From positions 173,096 through 237,095 of the forward strand of contig BIFV01000002.1 of assembly GCA_003990955.1 (NCBI GenBank): DNA of 64,000 bases, in the 5' to 3' direction. The notes beneath the pieces are model-generated. The model made no database searches. It saw nothing but the letters and a program-made list of their open reading frames with translations, and was not told the DNA's origin. The position numbers and the translations under genes are program-made. This DNA is from Sporomusaceae bacterium FL31. Its GTDB lineage: Bacteria > Bacillota > Negativicutes > DSM-1736 > Dendrosporobacteraceae. This document shows, in pieces, positions 27,380-36,675 of this stretch (position 1 is its first letter; each line of letters starts with the position of its first letter).

Positions 27380-28702
27380 CTATAATTTCTCCAAATAATC
27401 CTGCTGTTTATCTTGCAAAAAATAATATTTATGATGCCCTTGGCGCTTAGCAGCAGCAACAGCATCTTTACCAGCTGCTTTACAGCTCGGGCACGCTGCG
27501 CGCGGAATGACCGCCGCAAACGCTGTTTGCAAACCGGCACCCGGCCGGTCAGCTTCGGTCTCCACAGTATAATACCCAGAGCAATGAGAGCATAGCCGTA
27601 TACTTTCTTTTTGATACTCACTAATGCCACTATCATCATAGTAAATACTGCGCTTGCGGTGCCAGAAATCCCCGGCATCCAGCTTGGCCTGCTTGGCTAG
27701 CACATCTCGCCTGCGCCAAATATCCTGCCACTTAGTGACCATTGTCTGAATATATTCAGTTGTTGCCTTTGATTGAGAAGGACATTTATGAATATCCGGC
27801 TCAACAACCTTCTTGTAACTTATTCCAGCCATGGCTAGAATAATCCCGACATTGACATAAGGCAATGCATCTTCAATGGAATAGCCGCCTTCAAGCACGG
27901 CAATGTCAGCTTTGAGTTTATCAGCCATTCTGGCATAGCCTTGGGCCGTAATGGCCATATTGGCTAGTGGATCACTATAATGATTATCTTGACCTGCCGA
28001 ATTAATAATAATGTCTGGTTTAAAATCGTTAAGCACCGGCAAAATCAATTCATCAAGCACAGTGTGCAGCCCTTGATCACCAGTGCCTGGCGGCAGTGGA
28101 ATATTCATCGTTGTACCCAACGCATTGGGGCTGCCCATTTCTTCTATAAATCCAGTCCCCGGATACAGCGTTCGACCATCTTGATGGAAAGAAATAAACA
28201 GCGTATTCGGATCATGATAAAAAATATCCTGAGTACCATCGCCATGGTGCACATCGGTATCTACAATCGCCACTTTATTGATACCGTAATGCTGACGCAG
28301 ATGTTCGACCATGATGGCTTCAATATTAATCGTACAGAAACCACGAGTACCATGAACCATCCGCATCGCATGATGCCCGGGCGGCCGTACCAAGGCAAAA
28401 GCACGTTCAACTTCCTTGTTCATCACTGCTTGAGCGGCCGTAATTGCCCCGCCAGCAGATACCAGATGGGCATCAGTAATCAACGCTGCTATATCGGGTA
28501 TCCCAATATGCACTCTATTCACATCAGCATATTCAGCCAGACGTGGTTTATATTCTTTAATTGCCGGTAAATCCAGTAAACCTTCTTCAACAATTTGATC
28601 TCTGGTATAGAGCAGCCGTTCCTGACGTTCGGGATGAGTTGATGAAATTGCCCAGTCAAAAGCCGGGAAAAATACTAAACCTAATTGTTTTTTCATTGCC
28701 AC
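27380..28702 (-). CDS. Histone deacetylase-family (AcuC/acetylpolyamine hydrolase-like) protein
   Basis: 440 residues. Zinc amidohydrolase of the HDAC superfamily, with RPPGHHAM, DTDVHHGDGTQD and GQDNHYSDP supplying the catalytic His pair and metal ligands. Bacterial members remove acetyl groups from small amines or proteins. Beyond the usual domain (about 330 residues) is a tail with CSHCSGYY and CPSCKAAGKDA, which looks like a four-cysteine zinc site and is not usual in the family. Its start overlaps the hydantoinase-like gene by 10 bases. Confidence 0.88.
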   Translation of the reverse strand: MAMKKQLGLVFFPAFDWAISSTHPERQERLLYTRDQIVEEGLLDLPAIKEYKPRLAEYADVNRVHIGIPDIAALITDAHLVSAGGAITAAQAVMNKEVERAFALVRPPGHHAMRMVHGTRGFCTINIEAIMVEHLRQHYGINKVAIVDTDVHHGDGTQDIFYHDPNTLFISFHQDGRTLYPGTGFIEEMGSPNALGTTMNIPLPPGTGDQGLHTVLDELILPVLNDFKPDIIINSAGQDNHYSDPLANMAITAQGYARMADKLKADIAVLEGGYSIEDALPYVNVGIILAMAGISYKKVVEPDIHKCPSQSKATTEYIQTMVTKWQDIWRRRDVLAKQAKLDAGDFWHRKRSIYYDDSGISEYQKESIRLCSHCSGYYTVETEADRPGAGLQTAFAAVIPRAACPSCKAAGKDAVAAAKRQGHHKYYFLQDKQQDYLEKL

Positions 28703-30360
28703 TCCTCCTTAGAAAAGCCCGCAATTGTAGTGAGAACACCAGGTTTAATTTGCAATTGGCAAGACATGATTTTCCCAACCGTACTAAACCCCCGAACGAC
28801 ATTAAACTCTTCCTGTTGAACAACCTCCATGTCGTCTGCTGCAATACCAGCTTGCTCAGCGCGCCCGAGCAAATAGTGTCTACTCAGCTCTTGCGCATCG
28901 CTCATTGTGAAACGCGATTTAGAAAGAGCAGCTTTTACACCACATTCAGCAACGGTATAGTCCCCTGCTGCCGTATCGGCTCGTAAGCTAACTTCCAAGG
29001 TCGGCCGCGCAACCGCTGCTCCTACAGCATTGACCACTGCACCGCCAACAGGAAGTTCATAAGCAACTCCCATTCTTTTTGCTACAGCAGGCACTAATCC
29101 GCTGGCCGCTCCACCTACCCCCACCAGCAATTGAGGGGTGAATGGAGCATGATGGACAATATCCTCAACCCGATAGACGGGTTCGGCACTCCATTCAGCA
29201 ATGATGCCTTCAATAGCCTGGACAATTTGTTGAGCAGCCTGATCAATAATCCAGGCTGCCGTTTCCTCAACCTTCGAACTGCCAAGGCTGGCCATCCCTT
29301 GTTCAGCTAATCGCCGTTCGCCAAAATCCACAAGTCCTGCCACAATAAAGGCATCAGAAACAGTTGGGACTTTTCCGCCCAAGGCCATCGCCGGCCCCTC
29401 CCTTTCCGGACCTATCTTAAGTTCGCCATTAACCAAGCGAACATGACTATCGCCGCCTATTCCCACCGAACGCAGACGCAAGGCTCGGATCGAAGTCGGA
29501 TAACCATCAATGGCAATACCCTGCTTCGCAAATAATGGCAGCCCATTTTGCCATAAAGCAATATCCGTTGTCGTGCCACCAATATCCAGTGACACAGCTG
29601 GAATCTTAGGACATGCCATGGTCATTACACCAAATACACTGGCCGCAGGACCGGTAAAAATAGCTTCCACCGGTAGATTCTGAGCGGCAGCTAATGGCAT
29701 TGTACCCCCGTCAGCTTTAAGAATGTATACTGGCGCATGAATATTGCGTTGTTTTAGTGCTGCTTCAACGGCTTGAGAAAAATCACGAAAACAAGGCCAC
29801 ACAGCTGCATTATAATAAGCACTATTAGTCCTTCGCCAAAAATTGAGCGCACCTGTAAGCTGCGAGCCAACAGTAATATGCTGCGAGCCGGTTTCTCGCT
29901 TAAGCCAGGCAGCAGCCTGTAACTCTTGCTGAGGATTTCGATTAGCGAATTTCCCGGAAATAGCAAAGGTTTCGCAGTCTCTTAGCTGCTTGCCAGCAGC
30001 AAGAATTTCACGTTCAAGTATCTCGGCAACCTCACGACCACGATGGTCGGTATACCCTGATACTACCACCGGCGGTAAAGGAACGAGGTTTTCAATTTCA
30101 ACACCAGGGCCAGGGATGACTACTAAACCCACTTTAGCAATTTTTTTTTCGACAATCGCATTGGTGACGATAGTGGTTGACAATGCAACCCTGGTAATAT
30201 CTTTAACGTCTAACTCTGATAAACTACGATCGATAGCCTGTGCAATACATTCTAAAAGCCGTCCGTGTGTTGTCGGTATCTTGGCATGACTGATCACCCG
30301 CCCACCATCGACAACAACCGCATCAGTAAAAGTGCCACCGACATCAATTCCTAGCAGCAT
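28693..30360 (-). CDS. Hydantoinase/oxoprolinase family (HyuA-like) protein
   Basis: 555 residues from the ATG at 30360, after GAGGGAG. ASKHA ATPase fold: LLGIDVGGTFTDAVVVDGG at the start and SLDIGGTTTDIALWQNG in the middle, plus GVGGAASGLVPAVAKRMG. Classical members hydrolyse hydantoins or oxoproline with ATP; the usual HyuB partner is absent here. Instead it is wedged between an HDAC-like gene and a dehydratase activase with overlapping ends, suggesting a different, possibly activating, role. Confidence 0.85.
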   Translation of the reverse strand: MLLGIDVGGTFTDAVVVDGGRVISHAKIPTTHGRLLECIAQAIDRSLSELDVKDITRVALSTTIVTNAIVEKKIAKVGLVVIPGPGVEIENLVPLPPVVVSGYTDHRGREVAEILEREILAAGKQLRDCETFAISGKFANRNPQQELQAAAWLKRETGSQHITVGSQLTGALNFWRRTNSAYYNAAVWPCFRDFSQAVEAALKQRNIHAPVYILKADGGTMPLAAAQNLPVEAIFTGPAASVFGVMTMACPKIPAVSLDIGGTTTDIALWQNGLPLFAKQGIAIDGYPTSIRALRLRSVGIGGDSHVRLVNGELKIGPEREGPAMALGGKVPTVSDAFIVAGLVDFGERRLAEQGMASLGSSKVEETAAWIIDQAAQQIVQAIEGIIAEWSAEPVYRVEDIVHHAPFTPQLLVGVGGAASGLVPAVAKRMGVAYELPVGGAVVNAVGAAVARPTLEVSLRADTAAGDYTVAECGVKAALSKSRFTMSDAQELSRHYLLGRAEQAGIAADDMEVVQQEEFNVVRGFSTVGKIMSCQLQIKPGVLTTIAGFSKEEWQ

Positions 30361-31138
30361 TCTGCTCCCTCTTTTCAAGTGCATGAGCCACACAGCCGAT
30401 TGCACCATTTAATTGGGGATGTTGAGGAACAACAACCTCACGCTTAAGTTCTTGTTCAATGAGCCTACGAATAGCCTGACCAAGCGCCACACCACCAGTG
30501 AACACGATCGTATCACTAATCAAAGATGTTAGCATAGGCTTAATTCGCTTATAAATTGTATAATTCACGCCTGCTGATAATTCAGGAATGCCATACCCTT
30601 CAACAATTCGTCCAATAAGCTCAGATTCGCCAAAAATAGCACAGGTAGAATTCAGTTCAACAGGATTATCACTGTAGCGGCTCAATTCTTCCAAAGAAAT
30701 ATCCAGCACGCTTGCCATATTCTCCAGATAACGCCCCGTACTGGCAGCACACTTATCATTGGTTGCAAAATCGACCATCTTACGTTTGCGTACCTTGATC
30801 ACTTTACTATCCTGGCCACCTAAATCGAGCAGTGTGAAATCAGTGAGTCCGGTTTGCCAGATAGCCCCTAAGGCATGAGCCTTTAATTCCGGTATCACCG
30901 TCGCCCCAACAATATCAATGGTATTGCGGCCATAGCCTGTAGCAATGACCTCGCTAATTTGTCCAACTCCAAGAGCCTCAAAATCAACAACAAGACCGTC
31001 CTGGTGACGCTTTCCATACTCACGATAAAACCGGACTGTTTCAAAAACATTTGTAAATTCAATCTTCCCTGCAGTGTCAGTGATCACCAGCTTGACACTG
31101 CGACTCCCTAAATCAATCCCACACAGCAAGCCGTTCAC
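30344..31138 (-). CDS. 2-Hydroxyacyl-CoA dehydratase activase (HgdC/BadF-like ATPase)
   Basis: 264 residues. ATP-driven electron donor holding one [4Fe-4S] cluster between two subunits. The nucleotide motifs are CGIDLGSRSVKLVI and LLDLGGQDSKVIKV; the cluster cysteines are in NDKCAASTGRY and NSTCAIFGESELIG. It is immediately downstream (1 base) of a dehydratase-like gene, its likely target, and overlaps the hydantoinase-like gene by 17 bases. Confidence 0.92.
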   Translation of the reverse strand: MNGLLCGIDLGSRSVKLVITDTAGKIEFTNVFETVRFYREYGKRHQDGLVVDFEALGVGQISEVIATGYGRNTIDIVGATVIPELKAHALGAIWQTGLTDFTLLDLGGQDSKVIKVRKRKMVDFATNDKCAASTGRYLENMASVLDISLEELSRYSDNPVELNSTCAIFGESELIGRIVEGYGIPELSAGVNYTIYKRIKPMLTSLISDTIVFTGGVALGQAIRRLIEQELKREVVVPQHPQLNGAIGCVAHALEKREQNAARN

Positions 31139-31139
31139 C

Positions 31140-32117
31140 TCACTTCAGCATTTCTAAAAAGCTGTCAATCCGCAGCTTAGTTCTGGCATCCACTCGCCCC
31201 GGTTTATCACCTTCAATAGTCAAGATTGGCACATCCAGTTTCTCGCGGAAGATCATATCTTCAATTTGTCTAAAGCAAAAACTTTGTACATAATGAATAA
31301 TTCCATCAATATTACGCTTTTCAATCTCAGCTTGAATATCCTGTATTCGGCCAAACACACCATAGGGATAGGTATAGAGGCGGTATTGTTCAACTAAATC
31401 TTCAACCACATTCGGCATTGCAAACTGCCGCTGAACTTCATTAAAGACCACCCGTGCCCCCATTTGCTCAAAATAGGTATAGAGATCAGTAAAAATTGGC
31501 GGAACACCAATAAAGCCTAAACGAATATTCTCGTTAAACTCTGCCGCGGCTTGGGTCTTAGCTAAAAATTCATCCACACGCTGCTCAAAGCTATCAGCAT
31601 CACCATCAAAGTCACTGCAGCTTACTTGAAACAGATGATTATCAAAACCACTAACCGTATTTTCCTGCCAAGTGAGCCGATCAATCTCAGCCACTTTTTG
31701 GCGCAGACTTTTGAGTCTGTTTGTCACCTTCCCAACAGCTTCCCAGTCTGTTCCCAAGGCAGCAATCAGCTTATCCATTTGCAATTTCAGCAAATCGTAA
31801 TCCCGGTCAAATGGATAAGCGAATGGCAGCGTTTGAACACCAGCCAGCTCAAGTGTTTCCATTAATGCATGCGTATTGCTGCAATCGCCCTGAGTAACGG
31901 CGATGACTTTATCAATATCGTTAGAGTTGACTACAGTGGAGTACAAGCCCTTAATCCAGCCACAAATATTGCGGGGATATCCGGCATCCTCAGCCGCCTC
32001 TACTAATTTAGAGGCTTCTTTATCAGTTATAAAAATATTATTAAGGTCTACCGGCACTTGCCCGGAAGCCAGAATAATTTCAATCGGCACTGTTGTTGTA
32101 ATGCCTATCCGCGACAT
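31140..32117 (-). CDS. 2-Hydroxyacyl-CoA dehydratase-like / double-cubane-type Fe-S protein
   Basis: 325 residues from the ATG at 32117, after AGGAGG. Belongs to the HgdB/FldC/BcrC-like family: cysteines in RNICGWIKG, QGDCSNTHALME and VQSFCFRQIEDM are at the positions that ligate an Fe-S cluster, and PILTIEGDKPG is a family signature near the C-terminus. True 2-hydroxyacyl-CoA dehydratases need two such subunits; only one is here, with its activase. A single-gene plus activase layout is that of double-cubane cluster proteins, so the substrate may not be a CoA ester. Confidence 0.8.
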   Translation of the reverse strand: MSRIGITTTVPIEIILASGQVPVDLNNIFITDKEASKLVEAAEDAGYPRNICGWIKGLYSTVVNSNDIDKVIAVTQGDCSNTHALMETLELAGVQTLPFAYPFDRDYDLLKLQMDKLIAALGTDWEAVGKVTNRLKSLRQKVAEIDRLTWQENTVSGFDNHLFQVSCSDFDGDADSFEQRVDEFLAKTQAAAEFNENIRLGFIGVPPIFTDLYTYFEQMGARVVFNEVQRQFAMPNVVEDLVEQYRLYTYPYGVFGRIQDIQAEIEKRNIDGIIHYVQSFCFRQIEDMIFREKLDVPILTIEGDKPGRVDARTKLRIDSFLEMLK

Positions 32118-32156
32118 CTTCAAATTCCTCCTACAAAACCACACTGTAAATAGTTA

Positions 32157-32183
32157 AAGAGGATAGTGTTATTCTATCCTCTT
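32157..32183 (-). terminator. Hairpin between the CofE-like and dehydratase-like genes
   Basis: 10-bp stem AAGAGGATAG/CTATCCTCTT with a 7-nt loop. The tail on the minus strand is only moderately T-rich. Confidence 0.55.
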
Positions 32184-32192
32184 CTGGTACAT

Positions 32193-32855
32193 TTAACCCA
32201 GTGCTTTTGCTTGTACTTGAGCATAATTTTTTATAATAACAATCGGGGTTTTCTGAGAAGCATTGCCAAACGGGTTATCAATGAGAATTTGTGCGAGAAG
32301 TTTGGGGTCAAGGCCTTCCGAAGTTCCCACAATTCTTGACCGCTTCAAATCATTGACATCAGCAACAGTTGCCCCATAACACCCGAGACGCTGCTTAATT
32401 TGTTCGGCTACACCTACCGGATCCAATGGACCAAAAACAATATGCTTATCAAAAGGAGGCATGGTTCCCGTTACATCGTCAATCAGTGCGGCCTGCTCTC
32501 CTGCCAATTCATAAAAAACGCCGTTTTTACCGATAAGCTTAGCCAGCATACCTAAGACCATAGCAAAAAAGAAACGCCATTCTCCCTCCATGTTCATGGC
32601 AGCCTGCATGCCATAAGCACTGGATAAACTGCCTTTTTGCGGCACAAACCGGCACATGACTCTGGCTAATAAACCTGGCTTAAGTTCCTCAGGTCTGGTA
32701 ATCCGCCCCTGAGTAATCGCAACAACACTTTCGGCAACCGATATGACATCATCCGGGCCGACATCTGCTTTCGCATATTTTTCAATAATATCTACAATAT
32801 TATCTTGATTCGTCAAAATCCGAGTTCGTACCGGCACCAATTCCAATTCAGCCAT
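32193..32855 (-). CDS. CofE-like (F420-0:gamma-glutamyl ligase family) protein
   Basis: 220 residues. The opening ELELVPVRTRILTNQDNIVDII and VGPDDVISVAESVVAITQGR match the F420-0 gamma-glutamyl ligase fold. This organism type is not expected to make F420 and no other cof/fbi gene is nearby, so a different amide or glutamate ligation is likely. Ribosome site AGGAGG. Confidence 0.75.
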   Translation of the reverse strand: MAELELVPVRTRILTNQDNIVDIIEKYAKADVGPDDVISVAESVVAITQGRITRPEELKPGLLARVMCRFVPQKGSLSSAYGMQAAMNMEGEWRFFFAMVLGMLAKLIGKNGVFYELAGEQAALIDDVTGTMPPFDKHIVFGPLDPVGVAEQIKQRLGCYGATVADVNDLKRSRIVGTSEGLDPKLLAQILIDNPFGNASQKTPIVIIKNYAQVQAKALG

Positions 32856-32865
32856 ATAAATCCTC

Positions 32866-33402
32866 CTATCGCGTACCAGTTACTTTGCCTGCAGCCCGAA
32901 CAATATCAGCAGCTTTCATAACTAGGCGTGTTTTAGTAATATACCAGTCACTGCGAGCGACAACTTGATACACAATATCGATAGGCATGTCCACCATTTG
33001 CTCGAGCGCTTGTTTGATGTTACCATTTCTGGCAGTTAATTTGACTGTAATCACGATAGTCTGTCCAGTTTGCTTGGGTACAATAACAGCTTCAAAATAC
33101 CCGTCAGACCGCGGAGCCGACTCCAGCTCCAACCGCGAATAAACTTCAACACCGTCATATTGTTCATAAGGCAGTAAATGCCTTGTATAACAATCCATAA
33201 TTGTGCCATCTTGTGGTCCTTTATTGATAAAAGGAACTTTACAATTTACAGTAATTGCATTCTCACTGCACTCAGCCACTTCAAATGCAGTAGCCTGATT
33301 GACTTGAAAATCAAACTCAGCATCGCCCTGGTTGGCGATATACAGCCAAATAGCCAGTGCTATCAATCCCGCTACAACCAATAAACCAATTAGAAACTCC
33401 AC
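32866..33402 (-). CDS. Membrane-anchored hypothetical protein
   Basis: 178 residues. One N-terminal membrane helix (residues 3-24), then a soluble beta-rich part with no motif I recognise. It runs 10 bases ahead of the CofE-like gene, so the two are likely co-transcribed. Confidence 0.7.
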   Translation of the reverse strand: MEFLIGLLVVAGLIALAIWLYIANQGDAEFDFQVNQATAFEVAECSENAITVNCKVPFINKGPQDGTIMDCYTRHLLPYEQYDGVEVYSRLELESAPRSDGYFEAVIVPKQTGQTIVITVKLTARNGNIKQALEQMVDMPIDIVYQVVARSDWYITKTRLVMKAADIVRAAGKVTGTR

Positions 33403-33474
33403 AGCTACGCCTCCATATCTACCAAAAATCCAAACAACCCTATTATACCAAAATTTCCCGCTAACTACTAGAAT

Positions 33475-34278
33475 CTAACAGCGTACTTCTAAATTTACCA
33501 ATTCAAATTCCACGCTGGTAATATCCATGACCAAACTTGCCATCCGTCTCGCCCGGTCTAAGCCGGTTGAAAAACAAAGCTTGATACGACCTTGTTGACT
33601 CTTGTCTGCCAGCTCATCCGCTTTACTAAGTATCTCATAAGCAGCATTTGCTGTATCCTTAGCCGGATCGACAATCTGCACATCCTGTCCGACAACATTA
33701 CGAATGCTCCTGTCAATAAACGGATAATGCGTACAGCCTAATATTAAAGTATCAATGCCCTTCATTGGCAGCAAATATTCAGCAACAGCCTCATCAATCT
33801 GTGCCCCTTCGATAACCTCATGCTCAATTAAAGGGACAAGCTTTGGACAAGCCTGCGGATAAATCGTCGCTCTAGCCTCAGTAGCTTTGATGGCCTTACT
33901 GTGTGAGCCGCTGGTAATGGTCGCCTGAGTAGCAATAACACCAATATTGTGTTTGCTGCTGACATGAAGCGCCTGCTCTACCCCTGTGCTCATACCAGTA
34001 AGCGTAAACGGATATTGAGACCGCGCTTGCTCTAAGCCTAGAGCCGTCATGGTATTACACGCATAAATTGCCATCTTAACATTCTGAGACTGGAAAAAGC
34101 TTAATATCTGATGCATAAACTCAACAATCTGCTCAGGTGAACGTGAACCATAGGGCGCCCGTGCAGTATCGCCAAAATAAATAATATGCTCCTGAGGCAT
34201 TAAACGCTGGACTTCCTTAACCACGGTAAGACCACCGATTCCTGAGTCAAATATGCCGATTGGCGCATTATTTCCCAT
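33475..34278 (-). CDS. murI: Glutamate racemase
   Basis: 267 residues from the ATG at 34278 (GGGGGTGG six bases upstream). It makes D-glutamate for peptidoglycan. Motifs: IFDSGIGGLTVVKEV, YFGDTARAPYG, YACNTMTALG with the first catalytic cysteine, and LGCTHYPFI with the second. Confidence 0.95.
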   Translation of the reverse strand: MGNNAPIGIFDSGIGGLTVVKEVQRLMPQEHIIYFGDTARAPYGSRSPEQIVEFMHQILSFFQSQNVKMAIYACNTMTALGLEQARSQYPFTLTGMSTGVEQALHVSSKHNIGVIATQATITSGSHSKAIKATEARATIYPQACPKLVPLIEHEVIEGAQIDEAVAEYLLPMKGIDTLILGCTHYPFIDRSIRNVVGQDVQIVDPAKDTANAAYEILSKADELADKSQQGRIKLCFSTGLDRARRMASLVMDITSVEFELVNLEVRC

Positions 34279-34394
34279 GTGCGCCACCCCCTTGTAACCG
34301 TTATTTTCTCTTGCAGTGATACATTATATTCAATAACTAGAATCTTGCCATTATCCCTAATTTATATCCGTACTGCTGCAACAAAAAACCGGTG

Positions 34395-34796
34395 CTAACT
34401 ACTCACAGCTTTCAACTTATTCACATAGTCCGACGGCAGTTTGATGATTTTCCCTTGCATATTAGTGAATACATTTTGAGTTTGCCCAGTTGCTAACAAT
34501 AAACCATCAGCTTCACGCATAATTTTATAATGAAAAATCATTTTTACCGCTGTTAATTCAGCAGGCTGTGTTTCAATCAGAATATGATCGTCAAATTTTG
34601 CTGAAGCACGATATTTACACTCCACATTAGTAATTGGAAACAGAATTCCTTCAGCAATTAATTCATTTAATGAAATTCCAGCCTGTCTTAAAAACTCAAC
34701 CCTGCCCATTTCAAACCAGCGAAAATAGTTAGAATGATGAACAACGCCCATTGCATCAGTTTCTACAAACCGTACTTTTTCATGCACAGTCACCAT
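34395..34796 (-). CDS. YbgC/FadM-type acyl-CoA thioesterase
   Basis: 133 residues, a single hot-dog fold. The 4HBT-type signature ETDAMGVVHHSNYFRWFEMG carries the catalytic Asp14 and flanking His residues. It probably releases short or medium acyl groups from CoA or ACP. Confidence 0.9.
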   Translation of the reverse strand: MVTVHEKVRFVETDAMGVVHHSNYFRWFEMGRVEFLRQAGISLNELIAEGILFPITNVECKYRASAKFDDHILIETQPAELTAVKMIFHYKIMREADGLLLATGQTQNVFTNMQGKIIKLPSDYVNKLKAVSS

Positions 34797-35029
34797 AGCT
34801 TAATCACCCTCATTGTATATATCGTGAAGCAGCTAATAAATCCTTGCACCACGTAACGCCTCATTCATTTTACTTGTCTTTGGGGTATTTGTCAAAACTA
34901 CCCAATACCCCAAATCTCTTCCCCATCCAGCAAAAGCAACCCTATTTCGGGAGATTTAAAGAATTAAATAACATTTGCTTCATATAAATAGGTAAGAAAA
35001 GCCATTGGGCTTTGACAGGAGGAATAGAT

Positions 35030-35275
35030 ATGGAGAATAGGCAACTGACCGATCCGGCGTTACTAACCGACCTGACCATCATTCAGCTGCAGGTAAGTCA
35101 AAATATTTTAATCAACTTACTAAACGCCAGCAGTTTCCAGACAAGCAACCTGCTCCGCCCTGAAACCATTGATTTTATCATGGATGCCTATGAACAAATT
35201 TACTGCCGCCTCGCAGCCATCAATGCATGTTTTGCCAGAGATGAAAAAAGCGCCCCAAAGGCGCCCAAAGTCTAA
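35030..35275 (+). CDS. Small hypothetical protein
   Basis: 81 residues from the ATG at 35030, after GGAGG (an upstream ATG at 35012 lies before the site). Mostly helical, no recognised domain. It is on the plus strand, converges on the YdcF gene and overlaps its stop by 4 bases. The run of GCGCCCCAAAGGCGCC in its last codons doubles as the YdcF terminator. Confidence 0.6.
   Translation: MENRQLTDPALLTDLTIIQLQVSQNILINLLNASSFQTSNLLRPETIDFIMDAYEQIYCRLAAINACFARDEKSAPKAPKV
35244..35266 (-). terminator. Terminator of the YdcF gene inside the facing gene
   Basis: GGCGC/GCGCC stem followed on the minus strand by six Ts (35244-35249). It sits within the last codons of the plus-strand gene. Confidence 0.65.
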
Positions 35276-36027
35276 TACCACCGGCTAACCAGAATACCGA
35301 CATATTCCTTAATAGCCAGACTTACATTTTGAATAGCTGCTGCACTTGGATACAATTGGGCCGCAAGCTCAACTTCAGTAATCCGCTTGGCCTGATAATC
35401 GGTTGGATATGGCAGTACCTGCGTGCCAGTCTTGTTAAATTGCCGTACTGCTCTTTCCATATGAAAGGCCGATGTCACTAATATAGGTTTGTGCAAAGCG
35501 TTCAATTCCATGAGTTGTTTGCTATAAATGGCGTTTTCAGTTGTATTGTGGCTCCGATTTTCAACGATAACTTTTCCTGCAGGAACGCCCAGGCTGACCA
35601 AAATCGCTTTAGCAATCTCAGCCTCACCCCCACTGGTCTGATAAACTTGGCCTCCAGACACTAGAATTGGCACCTGTAAAACATGATATAACTGTGCCGT
35701 TGTCAGCAGCCGATTTGCAGCCGAGCCCGATAATTGCCCCACCCCATGGACGCCGGTTACATCTGGCAGTGCACCGCCCCCTAGCATAACAATTACATCC
35801 CCCTGAAGTAGAGTCGGGGGATTATACCGTTCTTCCAGCGTTCTTATCATTCCATCTCCCACCAAAGATGTGCTCAACAAGTAAAACACAGCCGTAATAC
35901 TAAGCAGCAATTTGGGAACTCGCTGCTGCTTCCAAGATTGACGGATGCAGTAACCCGCCAATATCACAATAAAGATACCTGGCGGCAATAAAAAAGTACT
36001 ATATACAAATTTCAAAAAATACAGCAT
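35272..36027 (-). CDS. YdcF/SanA-like (DUF218) envelope protein
   Basis: 251 residues from the ATG at 36027, after TGGAGTG. Two N-terminal membrane helices, then a DUF218 domain with VMLGGGALPD, VSGGQVYQTSG, ENRSHNTTENAIYSK and VTSAFHMERAVRQF. Members are linked to envelope integrity or cyclic polysaccharide synthesis; exact activity unknown. Confidence 0.88.
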   Translation of the reverse strand: MLYFLKFVYSTFLLPPGIFIVILAGYCIRQSWKQQRVPKLLLSITAVFYLLSTSLVGDGMIRTLEERYNPPTLLQGDVIVMLGGGALPDVTGVHGVGQLSGSAANRLLTTAQLYHVLQVPILVSGGQVYQTSGGEAEIAKAILVSLGVPAGKVIVENRSHNTTENAIYSKQLMELNALHKPILVTSAFHMERAVRQFNKTGTQVLPYPTDYQAKRITEVELAAQLYPSAAAIQNVSLAIKEYVGILVSRWY

Positions 36028-36243
36028 GTGTGTCACTCCAGTTGCTTTATAAAATAAAATTATGTTAAAAACACAAAGCATGATAGCTTTTCATGTTTAC
36101 TCTTCTATTTATTATTCTTTAGGTCCTGCTAAATGTGGGATTACTCCACTTAACTCCTCAATTATGACATTTCCGCTAATAAATTATCCCATAAAAAGGA
36201 AACCAATAATTACTATCGAAGATCAATATTTGAGGTGATCTTA

Positions 36244-36528
36244 ATGGCAGGAACAGGATCGGGAGGCATGTTTATAAAATTAATAGATTCCCTACCTAAT
36301 CCAACACTAATATTCATAGGTGGATTTAAACTAACATTAATACATTCAGTCCTTTTCATATTATTTGGTCTCTCTTTTTTCATTGTAAAAAAAATATCCA
36401 CATTAGATAAATATAGTTCTACAGTTGAATCACAACCAGATATGCTAAACACAGCTATCTTAGTTCTAAATATTTTTATTCCTTTTGTTTTACTAATAGG
36501 TATTATAATCTATATCCTCAGAAGATAA
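36244..36528 (+). CDS. Small membrane protein of unknown function
   Basis: 94 residues from the ATG at 36244, eight bases after GAGGTG. Two hydrophobic helices (about residues 25-50 and 70-92) and a positively charged end. No family recognised. Alone on the plus strand. Confidence 0.6.
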   Translation: MAGTGSGGMFIKLIDSLPNPTLIFIGGFKLTLIHSVLFILFGLSFFIVKKISTLDKYSSTVESQPDMLNTAILVLNIFIPFVLLIGIIIYILRR

Positions 36529-36580
36529 TCCTCAATCACTACTTTACGCTCAACTGTTTTGCTTAGTCTAAAATAGCAAA

Positions 36581-36613
36581 AAGCCTTCCAATGTAACACC
36601 CCCTGGAAGGCTT
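36581..36613 (-). terminator. Terminator after the O-methyltransferase gene
   Basis: Perfect 10-bp stem AAGCCTTCCA/TGGAAGGCTT with TTTTTGC on the minus strand. Confidence 0.8.
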
Positions 36614-36675
36614 GATATCACTGTATAGTTTCATTCATATTAGATAAGGTTAATCTGCAAGATTTCCTGACATTC

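Noticed and set aside
31140..32117. 2-Hydroxyglutaryl-CoA dehydratase, the rival glutamate fermentation route
   Set aside because: Only one dehydratase-type subunit is present, with no CoA-transferase or hydroxyglutarate dehydrogenase nearby. The evidence for the methylaspartate route is far stronger.
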